Shown here piece after piece: positions 1-8,665 of a stretch of DNA of 64,000 bases. This stretch comes from Maricaulis maris_C (GTDB lineage Bacteria; Pseudomonadota; Alphaproteobacteria; Caulobacterales; Maricaulaceae). Location: NCBI RefSeq assembly GCF_049116555.1, contig NZ_JAGDYT010000001.1, positions 927,054-991,053 on the forward strand, written 5' to 3'. Position 1 is the first letter of the stretch. Each line of letters begins with the position of its first letter. The notes below the pieces were generated by a model that saw only the letters and a list, made by a program, of their open reading frames with translations, made no database searches and was not told the DNA's origin. The translations under genes were made by a program, and so were the position numbers.

Positions 1-411
1 AACCCGCCAATCCCGGCCGAGGACATTACCTTCAATCTGAATATGGATATGGTCGCCATGTCGACCGATCGCATCCTTTGGGCCGTCGGGACCTATCACT
101 ATCCCTTCCTCACGCCGATCGTCGACGATGTCGCGGAACGGGCCAGCGTCGCCATGCCAATGGGGTATGACGAGCCGACCGAAGAGCCCGGTGGTGACTG
201 GACCAATCTCACCGATAGCGGGGCCTTCCACGCTGCCGGAATCCCCTTCATCTATCTGGGTGTCGATTTCCATCCGCATTACCACCAGCCGACGGATACC
301 TACGAGAACATGACGCTGGACTTCTTCCAGGATGCAGCCGCAGCGGTCGCGGATTTCGCGCGTGTTTCGGACCAAAGGCTCGACATGATCGGTGAGGCGT
401 CAGGGCGCTAG
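1..411 (+). CDS. M28-family zinc metallopeptidase, C-terminal part
   Basis: The frame is open from the first base of the window, so the 5' end of the gene lies outside it; 136 codons plus a TAG stop are visible. The segment NMDMVA resembles the M28 strand that carries a metal-binding Asp (NLDMVG in relatives). Near the end, the stretch around SGAFHAAGIPFIYLG followed by HPHYHQPTDTYENM matches the M28 block that supplies the last zinc-ligand His and the substrate pocket. These enzymes are exported aminopeptidases or carboxypeptidases. A second, complete M28 protein lies at 18424-20115. The gene converges on the radical SAM gene with only 15 bp between stops. Substrate specificity cannot be judged from this fragment. 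Confidence 0.85.
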   Translation, partial: NPPIPAEDITFNLNMDMVAMSTDRILWAVGTYHYPFLTPIVDDVAERASVAMPMGYDEPTEEPGGDWTNLTDSGAFHAAGIPFIYLGVDFHPHYHQPTDTYENMTLDFFQDAAAAVADFARVSDQRLDMIGEASGR

Positions 412-426
412 CGCCCCGACGATCGC

Positions 427-1590
427 TCATTCGGCAGCGAGGCGCCGTGCCTTGGACGTCTGCGGTCCCATGAAAATTGTCCGCCAGATAGCGAAACTCT
501 CTGCCCACATCTTGCGGTCATTGGCCTGATCAACCGTCTGTCGCAATTGACGGACATAGCTGCCCAGGCCGGCCGCGTAGGTGCGGCACTGGCTGCAATC
601 GAGATTGGGATTGCCGCACTTCTGGGTGCTGACCGCCCGGTCGATCTGGTGGTGCCGGTGCCAGCCATCCGCCCGGAATGAGCAGTCCGTCGCGATGCCG
701 TTCTCATCGAGCTCATACGGCGCCGGTGTCCGGCCGATCCAGCGATCATAGGGGAGCGAGTAGACCACGGTCGCGGGGAAGTCCGCACACACGCCGGCCA
801 GCACGTCGTGACTGTGGGCGAGGGCGTCCTCATCCAGAATGAGATTGTCCTCGGCCGTCGAAAAGCGGAAATATTCAGTCCGAGATTTGTCGGTCGCATT
901 CAACCGGTCCAGATAATCACTGGTCGGGCTGTAATAATTGAAGCTGATCTGGACCCCGGCGTCGCGGCAGCGTCGGACCATCGGGCGGATCTCCTCGATA
1001 TTCTGCGCATTCACCGTGAAGATGAAAAGCGCGCGGGGATCGCCCTCATAATTGCGGAACGCCTTGTTATTGACGCTGGCCCCGCGAACGCGATCAGCCG
1101 TGTCATCATCGCCCCAGAGAGAAACGTGGATTCGGTAGGGGATATCGGCGGGAATGCGCCGCGTGCCATTGGTGAAGACCATGCCCCAGGGGATGCCGGC
1201 TGCCGCGGCGCGAATCCGGTCCGGGTGGAGCGAGGGTTCTGCTCCGGCCAGAAAGGCGTAGTTGACGCCGCGCTGGCCTTCGGCGCGGAAAAAGGACTGC
1301 CAGTCGGACAGCCCGCCGGTTTCCGGTTGGATGTTGGATGCCTCACCGGAAAAGTAGAAGCAGCCTTCACAGCGAAGATTGCAGGTGGAGGCGAGGTCAT
1401 AGCCCGAACTGCGCAACTGGCTGCCCAGCCTAAGAAGGCGCAACAATTCACGCCGTTTGGCGTGATCTGACCTCTGCGAAGCGAAGGCCGGGATCGGCTC
1501 GGCGCTGCCAGCGGCGCTCGAGCCGGGCGGCTTTGAGCCAGTCTGGCCCGGGCGGGTCGGACATACGGAAACAGGGGGGAATTTCGACAT
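427..1590 (-). CDS. Radical SAM protein with C-terminal cysteine cluster
   Basis: This 387-residue protein has the radical SAM signature CxxxCxxC at C70, C74 and C77 (CNLRCEGC), which binds the 4Fe-4S cluster that cleaves S-adenosylmethionine. Downstream are the usual partial-barrel features, such as FLAGAEPSLHPD (the GGEP-like motif, here AGAEP) and VFTNGTR. Near the C-terminus, KCGNPNLDCSQC is a CxxxxxxCxxC set that may hold an auxiliary Fe-S cluster, as in SPASM/Twitch enzymes. The ATG lies 6 bases after the stop of the upstream gene, so the two are co-transcribed. The N-terminal 45 residues are rich in Pro, Ser and Gly and unlike the family core. The substrate is unknown; no RiPP precursor-like ORF is evident beside it. 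Confidence 0.85.
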   Translation of the reverse strand: MSKFPPVSVCPTRPGQTGSKPPGSSAAGSAEPIPAFASQRSDHAKRRELLRLLRLGSQLRSSGYDLASTCNLRCEGCFYFSGEASNIQPETGGLSDWQSFFRAEGQRGVNYAFLAGAEPSLHPDRIRAAAAGIPWGMVFTNGTRRIPADIPYRIHVSLWGDDDTADRVRGASVNNKAFRNYEGDPRALFIFTVNAQNIEEIRPMVRRCRDAGVQISFNYYSPTSDYLDRLNATDKSRTEYFRFSTAEDNLILDEDALAHSHDVLAGVCADFPATVVYSLPYDRWIGRTPAPYELDENGIATDCSFRADGWHRHHQIDRAVSTQKCGNPNLDCSQCRTYAAGLGSYVRQLRQTVDQANDRKMWAESFAIWRTIFMGPQTSKARRLAAE

Positions 1591-1596
1591 GTCGCT

Positions 1597-3117
1597 TCAG
1601 GCCGGGCACGGGCGCGCGCGGAAACTGATGACGTTTTCCAGCACTTTGAGGATGATGTTGTGGCGCGTTTCATCATGCGTGGGATGCAGGGAGACGGTCG
1701 GAAACCCGGCCAGCAATTGGGCATGCGCCCGATCGAGCGCCATGCTGTCGCAATAATGCATGTCGATGCTTGGACAGGGGCCGTGGCGCTGCAGGCACGC
1801 GCTGACGGGTGCCGTGAAATCATCAGCGCCTGCGAGGCGCACGGCGTGATTGGCGATCATTGGAACACGATCATCACCGAGCGCGGCGAGATCCTCTGGG
1901 CGGCACAGGGTTCCGCCAGACAGGACGGCAATCCGGTCGACATCCAATGCGAGGCCATAGCGTAGACTGGCATATCCGCCGCCTGATGTGCCGATGACCA
2001 GCACTTCCTCGCCCGGTTTGCGGGCGATCAACGGACGCAGGGCCTTCACGGTCTCCCGGGCGGTTGCGGCCAGCGAGCCGATGCCGCAGGTGAAGGCGCG
2101 ACGACTACTGTCGCGCAGGAAGATGCTGCGGTAGCCGGCATTCGCCAGAAGACGGTCGAAAACCGAGATCGGCACACCGCTCACCCGCTCGGCAAGGCCG
2201 GTGAAGACCAAAGCGATCTTGTGGCAGTCGCCGGCCTCGGAGACCAGGACTTCACCCGTGTCGTCACCCAGTGTGGCACGGCTCGGTTTCGGCGCCCGGG
2301 CGAGACTTCGCAGCATCCGCAGGACTTCCCGGCGGCGCGCGCGCGAGAAGCGGGACAGGCTGCTGACCGGGATCGCCTCGACCTCGCGTGCGGCTTGTCG
2401 AAAATCACCATCAAGAGCCGATTGAAGGGCCTCGGCCAGCTCTTCCATTGTGCGGCGTGAGGGACGTTCGGCGCGGGGCTGATTGGCCTTCTGGTAGACC
2501 GCGCTGGCCCAGTCGTGTGCCAGCTTCGTCGCCCCGGTCGATTGCCTGGCGAGCAGCGTCTCAAACGGCTCAAACGCAATGCCGGACCTGGTCGCCTGGC
2601 GCAATTGAGCGCAGACGGCGCGGAAGCTGTCCGTGTCCGGCTGGGACAGAACCACGCCGTGCAGGAGGCGGATCAGGGTCGGGTCATCCTCCGGCAGGGT
2701 CAATTGCTGCGCCAGAAGCGGCAGGAAGGATGGATCGCCCGGCCGTAACTGCGAGAAGTGCGACATCGCAAGCAGCGCTCCGACCACATCACGCGTTTTC
2801 AGGCGCGCGATGGCGATCCGGATCCACGGGCATTCAGCAACCGGTAGACCGAAATCGGTGTTGGGTGCCACGAGACCGGACAGGCGCGACCAATCACCGG
2901 CTGCGTAGCAGAACTCGATTTCGAAATGCGTGCGACGAGCGGCGTCCAGCCCGCCATCAACGGCCAGACGTATGCTTGCCATGGCACAGGGGAGATGGCC
3001 GACATGGAGGTGGCTCAGTGCATCGTAGTATAGGGCAATCGGGCCTTCCATGCCGGGTGGGCACGGATTGCCTGCGTCATCCGGTTTGTGGAGATCGCTT
3101 GCATTCGATACTACCAA
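1597..3117 (-). CDS. Alpha-helical repeat plus alpha/beta-hydrolase-like protein
   Basis: The protein is 506 residues. Residues 1-280 are alanine-rich and helical, suggestive of TPR-like repeats. Residues 295-500 look like an alpha/beta-hydrolase: a strand (KIALVFTGL), a nucleophile elbow GTSGGG with candidate nucleophile S378, and a late His in LHPTHDETRHN that could complete a triad. The start chosen is TTG at 3117, because AGGGGTGAG sits just upstream; no better ATG precedes it. The radical SAM gene follows 6 bp downstream, so the pair forms one transcription unit, 91 bp after purL on the same strand. Enzymatic class and substrate are unknown; an acyltransferase or esterase working with the radical SAM enzyme is only an inference. 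Confidence 0.75.
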   Translation of the reverse strand: MVVSNASDLHKPDDAGNPCPPGMEGPIALYYDALSHLHVGHLPCAMASIRLAVDGGLDAARRTHFEIEFCYAAGDWSRLSGLVAPNTDFGLPVAECPWIRIAIARLKTRDVVGALLAMSHFSQLRPGDPSFLPLLAQQLTLPEDDPTLIRLLHGVVLSQPDTDSFRAVCAQLRQATRSGIAFEPFETLLARQSTGATKLAHDWASAVYQKANQPRAERPSRRTMEELAEALQSALDGDFRQAAREVEAIPVSSLSRFSRARRREVLRMLRSLARAPKPSRATLGDDTGEVLVSEAGDCHKIALVFTGLAERVSGVPISVFDRLLANAGYRSIFLRDSSRRAFTCGIGSLAATARETVKALRPLIARKPGEEVLVIGTSGGGYASLRYGLALDVDRIAVLSGGTLCRPEDLAALGDDRVPMIANHAVRLAGADDFTAPVSACLQRHGPCPSIDMHYCDSMALDRAHAQLLAGFPTVSLHPTHDETRHNIILKVLENVISFRARPCPA

Positions 3118-3208
3118 GACTCACCCCTAAAATCGGAACACCCTTAAATAGTGCGCCAATTCCAGGTAGTAAATCAAGTCGGAGCGGCTTTTGGTCGTGC
3201 GCCTTGAC

Positions 3209-5434
3209 CTATTCGGCGGCTTCGGCCAGCTGATCCATCAGGCCCGGCATCCAGCCTTCCCAGGCCGCCCGCAGACGGTCCAGCTCCAGCGGGTGGGCAC
3301 CATTGACGGTGACCGCCTTGCCGCCGGCGAGGCCGACCACATGGACCGGGATGTCATCGGCCTTGGCGTCCTGCAGGATAGCGATCGCGTCTTCCTTGGC
3401 AGCGGCCAGGAGGTAACGCCCCTGGTCTTCGCCAAAGAGATAGCCATGCATGGGCACATTGCCTTCATGGGCCAGCTTGATTCCCATATCGGAGGCGAGC
3501 GCCATGTCGGCCGCCGCACAGGCAAGGCCGCCATCGGAGAGGTCGTGACAGGCTGACAGGCGTCCGGCGCGGATCTGGCCCCGTACGAAATCGCCATTGG
3601 CTTTTTCGACATCCAGATCGACCAGCGGCGCGCCGCCATCTTCTCGGCCCTCGACGACTTTGAGATAGACCGAGGCACCCAGCGCGCCCTCGGTCTCGCC
3701 GACGACCAGCAGGATATCGCCTTCGCGCATGCCACCGAAATGGGCGCGCTGGTCCATGTCCGGGATCAGGCCGACACCGCCAATGGCCGGCGTCGGCGGA
3801 ATGGCGACGCCATTGGTCTCATTGTAGAGGCTGACATTGCCGGACACGACCGGGAAGTCGAGCTTGGCACAGGCCTCGGCCATGCCGTCGATACAGCCGA
3901 CGAACTGGCCCATGATTTCTTCCCGCTCGGGATTGCCGAAGTTCAGGCAGTCGGTGATGGCGATCGGATCGGCACCGGTGGCGGTCAGATTGCGCCAGGC
4001 TTCTGCGACCGCCTGCTTGCCGCCCTCGAACGGGTTGGCAAAGCAATAGCGCGGCGTGCAATCGGTGGTGATGGCCAGCGCCTTCTTCGTCCCGTGCACG
4101 CGGACAATGGCGGCATCCGACGGATCTTCCGAGGAAGCCGCCGTGTCGGCCATGACGTGGCGGTCATACTGTTTCCAGATCCACGCCTTGGACGCCATGT
4201 CCGGGCTCGACATGACCTTCAGCAGGATCTCGCCCATATGATCGGGTTGGGCGACGTCCTTGGCATTGAGCTGGGCGCGCACTTCCGGCGCGAAATAGGG
4301 GCGCTCGTATTTCGGCGCGTCATCGGCCAGCGGGGCGACCGGGATGTCGCAAACGGTCTCGCCCTTGTGGGTCAGCACCATGCGACCGGTATCCGTGGTC
4401 TCGCCGATCACGGCGACGTCCAATTCCCACTTCTTGAAGATCTCGTAGGTGACGTCCTCTCGGCCCGGCTTCATGATGACCAGCATCCGCTCCTGGCTTT
4501 CCGAGAGCATCATCTCATAGGTCGTCATGTTGGTTTCGCGCTGGGGCACCTTGTCCATGTCGAGCGCGATGCCGATCCCGCCCTTGTCGGCCATCTCGAC
4601 CGAGGAGGAGGTCAGCCCGGCCGCGCCCATGTCCTGGATGGCGGCGATGGCGTCGGTCGCCATCAGCTCGAGGCAGGCCTCGATCAGCTTCTTCTCGGTG
4701 AAGGGGTCGCCAACCTGGACGGTGGGACGCTTTTCCTCGGAGGCATCATCGAATTCGGCCGAGGCCATGGTCGCGCCATGAATGCCGTCGCGGCCGGTTT
4801 TGGAGCCGACATAAACGATCGGCTGGCCCGGCTCGGCGCCGCGGGCATAGAAGATGTTGTCAGCGTCCGCGAGGCCCACGGCCATCGCATTGACCAGGAT
4901 ATTGCCGTTATAGCCGGCGTGGAAATTGGTCTCGCCGCCCACGGTCGGCACGCCGACGCAATTGCCATAGCCGCCAATGCCGGCGACCACGCCGGAGACC
5001 AGATGCGTGGTCTTCTTGTGTTCGGGCGCCCCAAAGCGCAGCGCATTCATCAGCGCTACCGGGCGCGCACCCATGGTGAAGACATCGCGCAGGATGCCGC
5101 CGACCCCGGTCGCTGCACCCTGATAGGGCTCGATGAAGGAGGGGTGGTTGTGGCTTTCCATCTTGAAGATGCAAGCCTGGCCATCGCCGATATCGATCAC
5201 GCCGGCATTCTCGCCAGGGCCCTGGATCACCTTCTCGCCGGAGGTCGGCAGACGGCCCAGATGCGCGCGCGAGGATTTGTAGGAACAGTGCTCGGACCAC
5301 ATGACCGAGAAAATCCCCAGCTCCACAAGGTTCGGCGCCCGGCCCAGACGGTCCAGGATGACGGCATATTCGGCGTCATTGATACCGTGTTCCTTGACGA
5401 TCTCGGCGGTGATGCCTTCGGCGTATTGGGTCAT
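3209..5434 (-). CDS. purL: Phosphoribosylformylglycinamidine synthase, subunit PurL
   Basis: PurL catalyses the ATP-dependent conversion of FGAR to FGAM, step 4 of IMP synthesis, using ammonia from PurQ. At 741 residues it is the small PurL type that works with separate PurQ and PurS, both encoded just upstream. Visible motifs are WSEHCSYKSS (residues 46-55, active-site His) and ESHNHPSF (93-100), plus the duplicated AIRS-like nucleotide-binding halves. The ATG at 5434 was chosen over an in-frame start 41 codons upstream, because it begins with the family's usual N-terminus (MTQYAEGIT) and lies 4 bp after the stop of the preceding gene. It is the last gene of the purC-purS-purQ-(unknown)-purL series. 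Confidence 0.97.
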   Translation of the reverse strand: MTQYAEGITAEIVKEHGINDAEYAVILDRLGRAPNLVELGIFSVMWSEHCSYKSSRAHLGRLPTSGEKVIQGPGENAGVIDIGDGQACIFKMESHNHPSFIEPYQGAATGVGGILRDVFTMGARPVALMNALRFGAPEHKKTTHLVSGVVAGIGGYGNCVGVPTVGGETNFHAGYNGNILVNAMAVGLADADNIFYARGAEPGQPIVYVGSKTGRDGIHGATMASAEFDDASEEKRPTVQVGDPFTEKKLIEACLELMATDAIAAIQDMGAAGLTSSSVEMADKGGIGIALDMDKVPQRETNMTTYEMMLSESQERMLVIMKPGREDVTYEIFKKWELDVAVIGETTDTGRMVLTHKGETVCDIPVAPLADDAPKYERPYFAPEVRAQLNAKDVAQPDHMGEILLKVMSSPDMASKAWIWKQYDRHVMADTAASSEDPSDAAIVRVHGTKKALAITTDCTPRYCFANPFEGGKQAVAEAWRNLTATGADPIAITDCLNFGNPEREEIMGQFVGCIDGMAEACAKLDFPVVSGNVSLYNETNGVAIPPTPAIGGVGLIPDMDQRAHFGGMREGDILLVVGETEGALGASVYLKVVEGREDGGAPLVDLDVEKANGDFVRGQIRAGRLSACHDLSDGGLACAAADMALASDMGIKLAHEGNVPMHGYLFGEDQGRYLLAAAKEDAIAILQDAKADDIPVHVVGLAGGKAVTVNGAHPLELDRLRAAWEGWMPGLMDQLAEAAE

Positions 5435-5438
5435 GGGT

Positions 5439-6062
5439 TCAGTCCGCAAAAGTGAAGCGGAGAGCGCGCTGCTCTCGGAAAAGAAGGGCCGTTTCCAGCG
5501 CAGTTTGCGCGTCTTCCGACCCGGAAGCGAGTGCGAGTTGAGCTCGGGCGAGATCAACTGAGTGGATGGCCAGCAACATGCTTGCCTGTGTTGTCACATT
5601 CGGGATGAGGAGATGTTGCGTCTCCCAATCCAGAGTTTCATCTGACCGGGTTGCCGATTGGATGCGATCCAGTCCTTCCGCAACCGTACTTGCTTGAATG
5701 CCGTCATACCAAGCACGGCAATCGGCCTCGACAGTGTCGATGGATCCGGCTTGGCACTGAAAGGCGATGTAAGGCTGCGATGTTGAGACGTCATAGAAAA
5801 CCGCGGTGACAGATCCAAACGCGGATTCGCGATCATCAATGATCACCCGTTCTTCAATTCCGTCGCCATCGATATCAAACATTGCTGCGTCGAGCATTTC
5901 CGCGCGGATCTCTGGGGTCGTCCGGTGTCCCGGTCCCGGCATGGTAACCGAGTAGACACCGTCGTCTGAGTTGCTGTTGACGAGCAGGCACGGATCGCAG
6001 TCGATGGGTGACAGCGACATCAAGGCGCGAAGCGCAAGACTCGAGAACGCCACCAGAAGCAT
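5439..6062 (-). CDS. Unknown exported protein inserted between purQ and purL
   Basis: This 207-residue protein is not recognised. Its ATG overlaps the purQ stop by one base (TGATG), and its own stop lies 4 bp before purL, so it is firmly inside the purine operon. The N-terminus (MLLVAFSSLALRALMSL) is hydrophobic and may be a signal peptide or anchor; an adjacent CDPC pair could form a disulfide. Around residue 60 the sequence FDIDGDGIEE resembles a DxDxDG calcium loop as found in EF-hand and FG-GAP proteins. The rest is acidic and alanine-rich and ends LRFTFAD. A TTG one codon upstream of the ATG is an alternative start. There is no known role for an exported protein in purine synthesis; it may simply share the transcript. 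Confidence 0.75.
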   Translation of the reverse strand: MLLVAFSSLALRALMSLSPIDCDPCLLVNSNSDDGVYSVTMPGPGHRTTPEIRAEMLDAAMFDIDGDGIEERVIIDDRESAFGSVTAVFYDVSTSQPYIAFQCQAGSIDTVEADCRAWYDGIQASTVAEGLDRIQSATRSDETLDWETQHLLIPNVTTQASMLLAIHSVDLARAQLALASGSEDAQTALETALLFREQRALRFTFAD

Positions 6063-6724
6063 CAAGCGCTCCCCAGCAGGCTCTCAAACAGCGCCAGACC
6101 ATCCGTGCCGCCATGGCCGGCGTCCACGGCGCGTTCGGGGTGGGGCATCATGCCCATGACATTGCCCTGCTCGTTTGTGATGCCGGCGATGTCGCGGGCC
6201 GAGCCATTGGGGTTTTTGCCATAGCGGAACACCACCTGGCCTTCGCCCTCGATACGGTCGAGCGTGTCGGAGTCGGCGAAGTAATTGCCGTCATGATGGG
6301 CGATCGGGACCAGAAGCTGGGCCCCGGCCTCATAGCGGGAGGTGAATTGCGTGTTGGCGTTCTCGACCGTTAGTGGCGCTTTCTCGCAGACGAATTTCAG
6401 GCCGGCATTGCGCATGAGCGCGCCGGGCAGAAGCCCGCTTTCGGTCAGGATCTGGAAGCCGTTGCACACGCCCAGCACAGGCGCGCCGGTGGCGGCATGG
6501 GCGACGATGGCCGGCATGATCGACGAGCGCGAGGCCATCGAGCCACAGCGCAGATAGTCGCCATAGGAAAACCCGCCCGGCACCATCACGAACTGGGTGC
6601 CCTCGGGCAGTTCGCTCTCCTGGTGCCAGACCATGGCCGGTTTTTGGCCCGTGACCTTTTCAATCGCGTCGTGGGCGTCACGATCACAATTGGAGCCCGG
6701 GAAGACGATGACGGCGGATTTCAT
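6062..6724 (-). CDS. purQ: Phosphoribosylformylglycinamidine synthase, glutaminase subunit PurQ
   Basis: PurQ is the class I glutamine amidotransferase that releases ammonia for PurL. The 220-residue protein starts MKSAVIVFPGSNCD, as usual for the family. It contains the nucleophile elbow GVCNGFQ with C87, the oxyanion-region PGGFSYGDYLRCG (49-61), and the C-terminal PHPERA with the catalytic His and Glu. The ATG at 6724 was chosen because the extra 24 upstream codons do not resemble PurQ and overlap purS. Its TGA overlaps the next gene's ATG by one base, indicating translational coupling. Confidence 0.97.
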   Translation of the reverse strand: MKSAVIVFPGSNCDRDAHDAIEKVTGQKPAMVWHQESELPEGTQFVMVPGGFSYGDYLRCGSMASRSSIMPAIVAHAATGAPVLGVCNGFQILTESGLLPGALMRNAGLKFVCEKAPLTVENANTQFTSRYEAGAQLLVPIAHHDGNYFADSDTLDRIEGEGQVVFRYGKNPNGSARDIAGITNEQGNVMGMMPHPERAVDAGHGGTDGLALFESLLGSA

Positions 6725-6738
6725 GATGCCGGCCTCTC

Positions 6739-6978
6739 CTAAACCAGTTCGATCGAGTAGCTCTCGATCACCGGGTTGGAGAGGAGTTTGGCGCACATCT
6801 CGTCGACGCGTTTGCGGGCCGCCTCGGCGTCATCGCCGGTCAGGTCCAGCTCGATCAGCTTGCCCTGGCGGACGGCTTCGACCTCGTCATAACCCATATT
6901 GTGCAGGGCGCCGGCAACGGCCGCTCCCTGAGGGTCCAGAACGCCGGGTTTCAGATAGACGTGGATTTTCGCTTTCAC
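6739..6978 (-). CDS. purS: Phosphoribosylformylglycinamidine synthase, subunit PurS
   Basis: PurS is the small structural subunit that bridges PurQ and PurL in the FGAM synthase complex. The 79-residue product begins VKAKIHVYLKPGVLDPQG and ends with NPVIESYSIELV, both typical of the family, and it has the expected length. The start is a GTG at 6978; no ATG exists nearby in frame, and longer readings only add an Arg/Pro-rich stretch. purQ follows after 14 bp. The upstream 306 bp to purC contain a terminator, so purS may have its own promoter. Confidence 0.95.
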   Translation of the reverse strand: MKAKIHVYLKPGVLDPQGAAVAGALHNMGYDEVEAVRQGKLIELDLTGDDAEAARKRVDEMCAKLLSNPVIESYSIELV

Positions 6979-7094
6979 GGGCTCGACTCGCTTGTGCTGG
7001 TCACGACATTTCGCCCCTGCATAAAGCGGAGTCGGCGTCGGCGCAATTCGCGCGACGTGGTGATTCAGCAGGGCAGGGATGCACGGGGTGTTTT

Positions 7095-7115
7095 CTTCCC
7101 CACGACGTGGGGAAG
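7095..7115. repeat. REP-like palindrome
   Basis: CTTCCCCA and TGGGGAAG flank a 5-nt centre (CGACG), a perfect 8-bp stem. It resembles the palindromic core (cttctcccc...ggggagaag) of the larger repeats at 11669, 12222 and 22280, so it is probably a degenerate single unit of that family. It is too far from a stop codon, and lacks a T-run, to be a standard terminator. Confidence 0.55.
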
Positions 7116-7230
7116 CGGGCCGACGCGCAGCACCGGGGCGATGGGGCCGAGCGTGAGCGAGGAGGCGTGTGGAATTCCGTCTGCGGCGGCCCCTCCGTCT
7201 CGCCGCTGGCGCGGCGCCCAATGTCCATAC

Positions 7231-7264
7231 AAAAAAGGGACGCGCCAGCGGCTGCGTCCCTTTT
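7231..7264 (-). terminator. Rho-independent terminator of purC
   Basis: An 11-bp perfect stem (7233-7243 with 7254-7264) and a 10-nt loop end on the minus strand in six T residues (7231-7236). It begins 20 bp after the purC stop. The mirrored A/T flanks might also let it act weakly on the plus strand. Confidence 0.85.
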
Positions 7265-7284
7265 CTTCTGTCCGACGGGAAGAC

Positions 7285-8061
7285 CTACTTCGTCGTGTCG
7301 CCCTTGCCGACATCGCCATTGGCGGCGCCCTGGCCGCTTTCCTTCATGATGCCGAGACGGCGGGCGACTTCTGCATAAGCTTCGGTGACATTGCCCATGT
7401 CGCGGCGGAAGCGGTCCTTGTCCATCTTCTCATTGGTCTCGAGATCCCAAAGACGGCAGCTGTCGGGGCTGATCTCGTCAGCCAGTACCGTGCGCACCAT
7501 GTCGCCCTCGTAGTGGCGACCGAATTCCAACTTGAAATCAATCAGGCGGATGCCGGCGCCGGTGAAAAGACCGCTCAGGAAGTCGTTGACCCGCAGGGTC
7601 ATCGCCATCATGTCATCGATCTCCTGATGGGTCGCCCAGTTGAAGGCCGTGATGTGCTCTTCGGAGATCATCGGATCGCCGAGTTCGTCTTTCTTGTAAT
7701 AGAATTCGACGATGGAGCGCGGCAATTGCTCGCCTTCCGGCACGCCGAGACGGGTGCTGATCGAACCGGCAGCGACATTGCGGCAGACCACTTCCAGCGG
7801 AATGATCTCGACCTGGCGCACGAGTTGCTCGCGCATGTTCAGGCGTTTGAGGAAATGGGTGGGAATGCCGATCCGGCCGAGACCGACCATGATGTGCTCG
7901 GATATCCGGTTATTGAGCACACCCTTGCCTTCCAGCGTTGCCTTCTTCTCATTGTTGAAGGCAGTCGCATCGTCCTTGAAATACTGAACGATCGTGCCCG
8001 GCTCGGGACCCTCATAGAGAATCTTGGCCTTGCCTTCATAAATCATCTTGCGGCGGGACAT
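7285..8061 (-). CDS. purC: Phosphoribosylaminoimidazole-succinocarboxamide synthase (SAICAR synthase)
   Basis: PurC joins CAIR and aspartate using ATP in step 8 of purine synthesis. The 258-residue protein starts MSRRKMIYEGKAKILYEGP, the usual beginning of bacterial PurC. It carries EVVCRNVAAGSISTRLG and the signature LIDFKLEFGR followed by LADEISPDSCRLWD, typical of the family's ATP and substrate sites. The ATG at 8061 was preferred to a frame extension of 20 Ala/Arg-rich codons. The last 15 residues (GQGAANGDVGKGDTTK region) extend beyond the conserved core. The gene is divergent from the ATPase zeta-subunit gene, with 256 bp between their starts for promoters. Confidence 0.97.
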   Translation of the reverse strand: MSRRKMIYEGKAKILYEGPEPGTIVQYFKDDATAFNNEKKATLEGKGVLNNRISEHIMVGLGRIGIPTHFLKRLNMREQLVRQVEIIPLEVVCRNVAAGSISTRLGVPEGEQLPRSIVEFYYKKDELGDPMISEEHITAFNWATHQEIDDMMAMTLRVNDFLSGLFTGAGIRLIDFKLEFGRHYEGDMVRTVLADEISPDSCRLWDLETNEKMDKDRFRRDMGNVTEAYAEVARRLGIMKESGQGAANGDVGKGDTTK

Positions 8062-8317
8062 GGGCAGCGCTCCAGCGGCGGACCCGGCAGCCCTTGCAGG
8101 TGCCCGGCCATGGAAAAGCACGACGCGGTCCGAATCGAAGTCCGGACCGCGTATCGAGGGCTGAAATTATCCTTGCGGGCCCCTTCGCGCAATCTCTTGT
8201 CGCGGTGCGGCATCCTGCCTGTGTGAGCTTCAGCGTGGAGATTGATTTGGCGCGGCGGCCAAGCTACTCAACGGGGCAACGCAACCGTCCAATCGGACCG
8301 TCTTCAAGGAGAGACCC

Positions 8318-8641
8318 ATGTCGGGCATCGACGATCGCGAAAAAGGCTTCGAGAACAAGTTCGCCCACGATCAGGAGATCGAATTCAAGGCCAACGCCCG
8401 CCGCAACAAGCTGGTCGGCCTGTGGGCTGCCGAGCTGATGGATCTGGATGGTCCGGATGCCGAGGCCTATGCCAAATCGGTCATCGTCGCCGACTTCGAG
8501 GAAGCGGGCGATGATGACGTCTTCCGCAAGCTGCGTGGTGATCTCGACGCCAAGGGTGTGGAGTTGTCCGATCACCTGCTGCGCAAGCAGATGGACGATC
8601 TTCTGATTACTGCCCGTGAGCAGATCCAGTCGGAAGGCTGA
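8318..8641 (+). CDS. F1-ATPase inhibitor zeta subunit (DUF1476 family)
   Basis: The 107-residue protein matches DUF1476 throughout: an N-terminal DDREKGFENKFAHDQE segment, ARRNKLVGLWAAELM, and a C-terminal helix around LSDHLLRKQMDDLL. In Paracoccus denitrificans and relatives this small protein is the zeta subunit, which blocks ATP hydrolysis by F1FO-ATP synthase through its N-terminal helix. AAGGAG lies 7 bases before the ATG. It is monocistronic, followed by a strong terminator. Its place beside purC is a common alphaproteobacterial arrangement, so location says little about function. Confidence 0.9.
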   Translation: MSGIDDREKGFENKFAHDQEIEFKANARRNKLVGLWAAELMDLDGPDAEAYAKSVIVADFEEAGDDDVFRKLRGDLDAKGVELSDHLLRKQMDDLLITAREQIQSEG

Positions 8642-8665
8642 TCGGCCGCGATCAATATGGTTGAG

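Larger units (their letters stand above)
6979..7284. other. purC-purS intergenic region
   Basis: These 306 bases between purC and purS hold no credible gene. Two structures are visible: a 21-nt palindrome of REP type at 7095-7115 and the purC terminator at 7231-7264. A promoter for purS-purQ-purL is expected here but I could not identify convincing -35/-10 boxes. Confidence 0.6.

Noticed and set aside
427..3117. RiPP biosynthesis locus with a precursor peptide near the radical SAM gene
   Set aside because: No short ORF with leader-like sequence, repeats or Cys/Ser-rich core was found within 300 bp on either strand.
3740..5455. 571-codon plus-strand open frame opposite purL
   Set aside because: Shadow of purL; high GC with codon bias keeps the antisense frame open. 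The protein has no known motifs, and purL is a certain gene.
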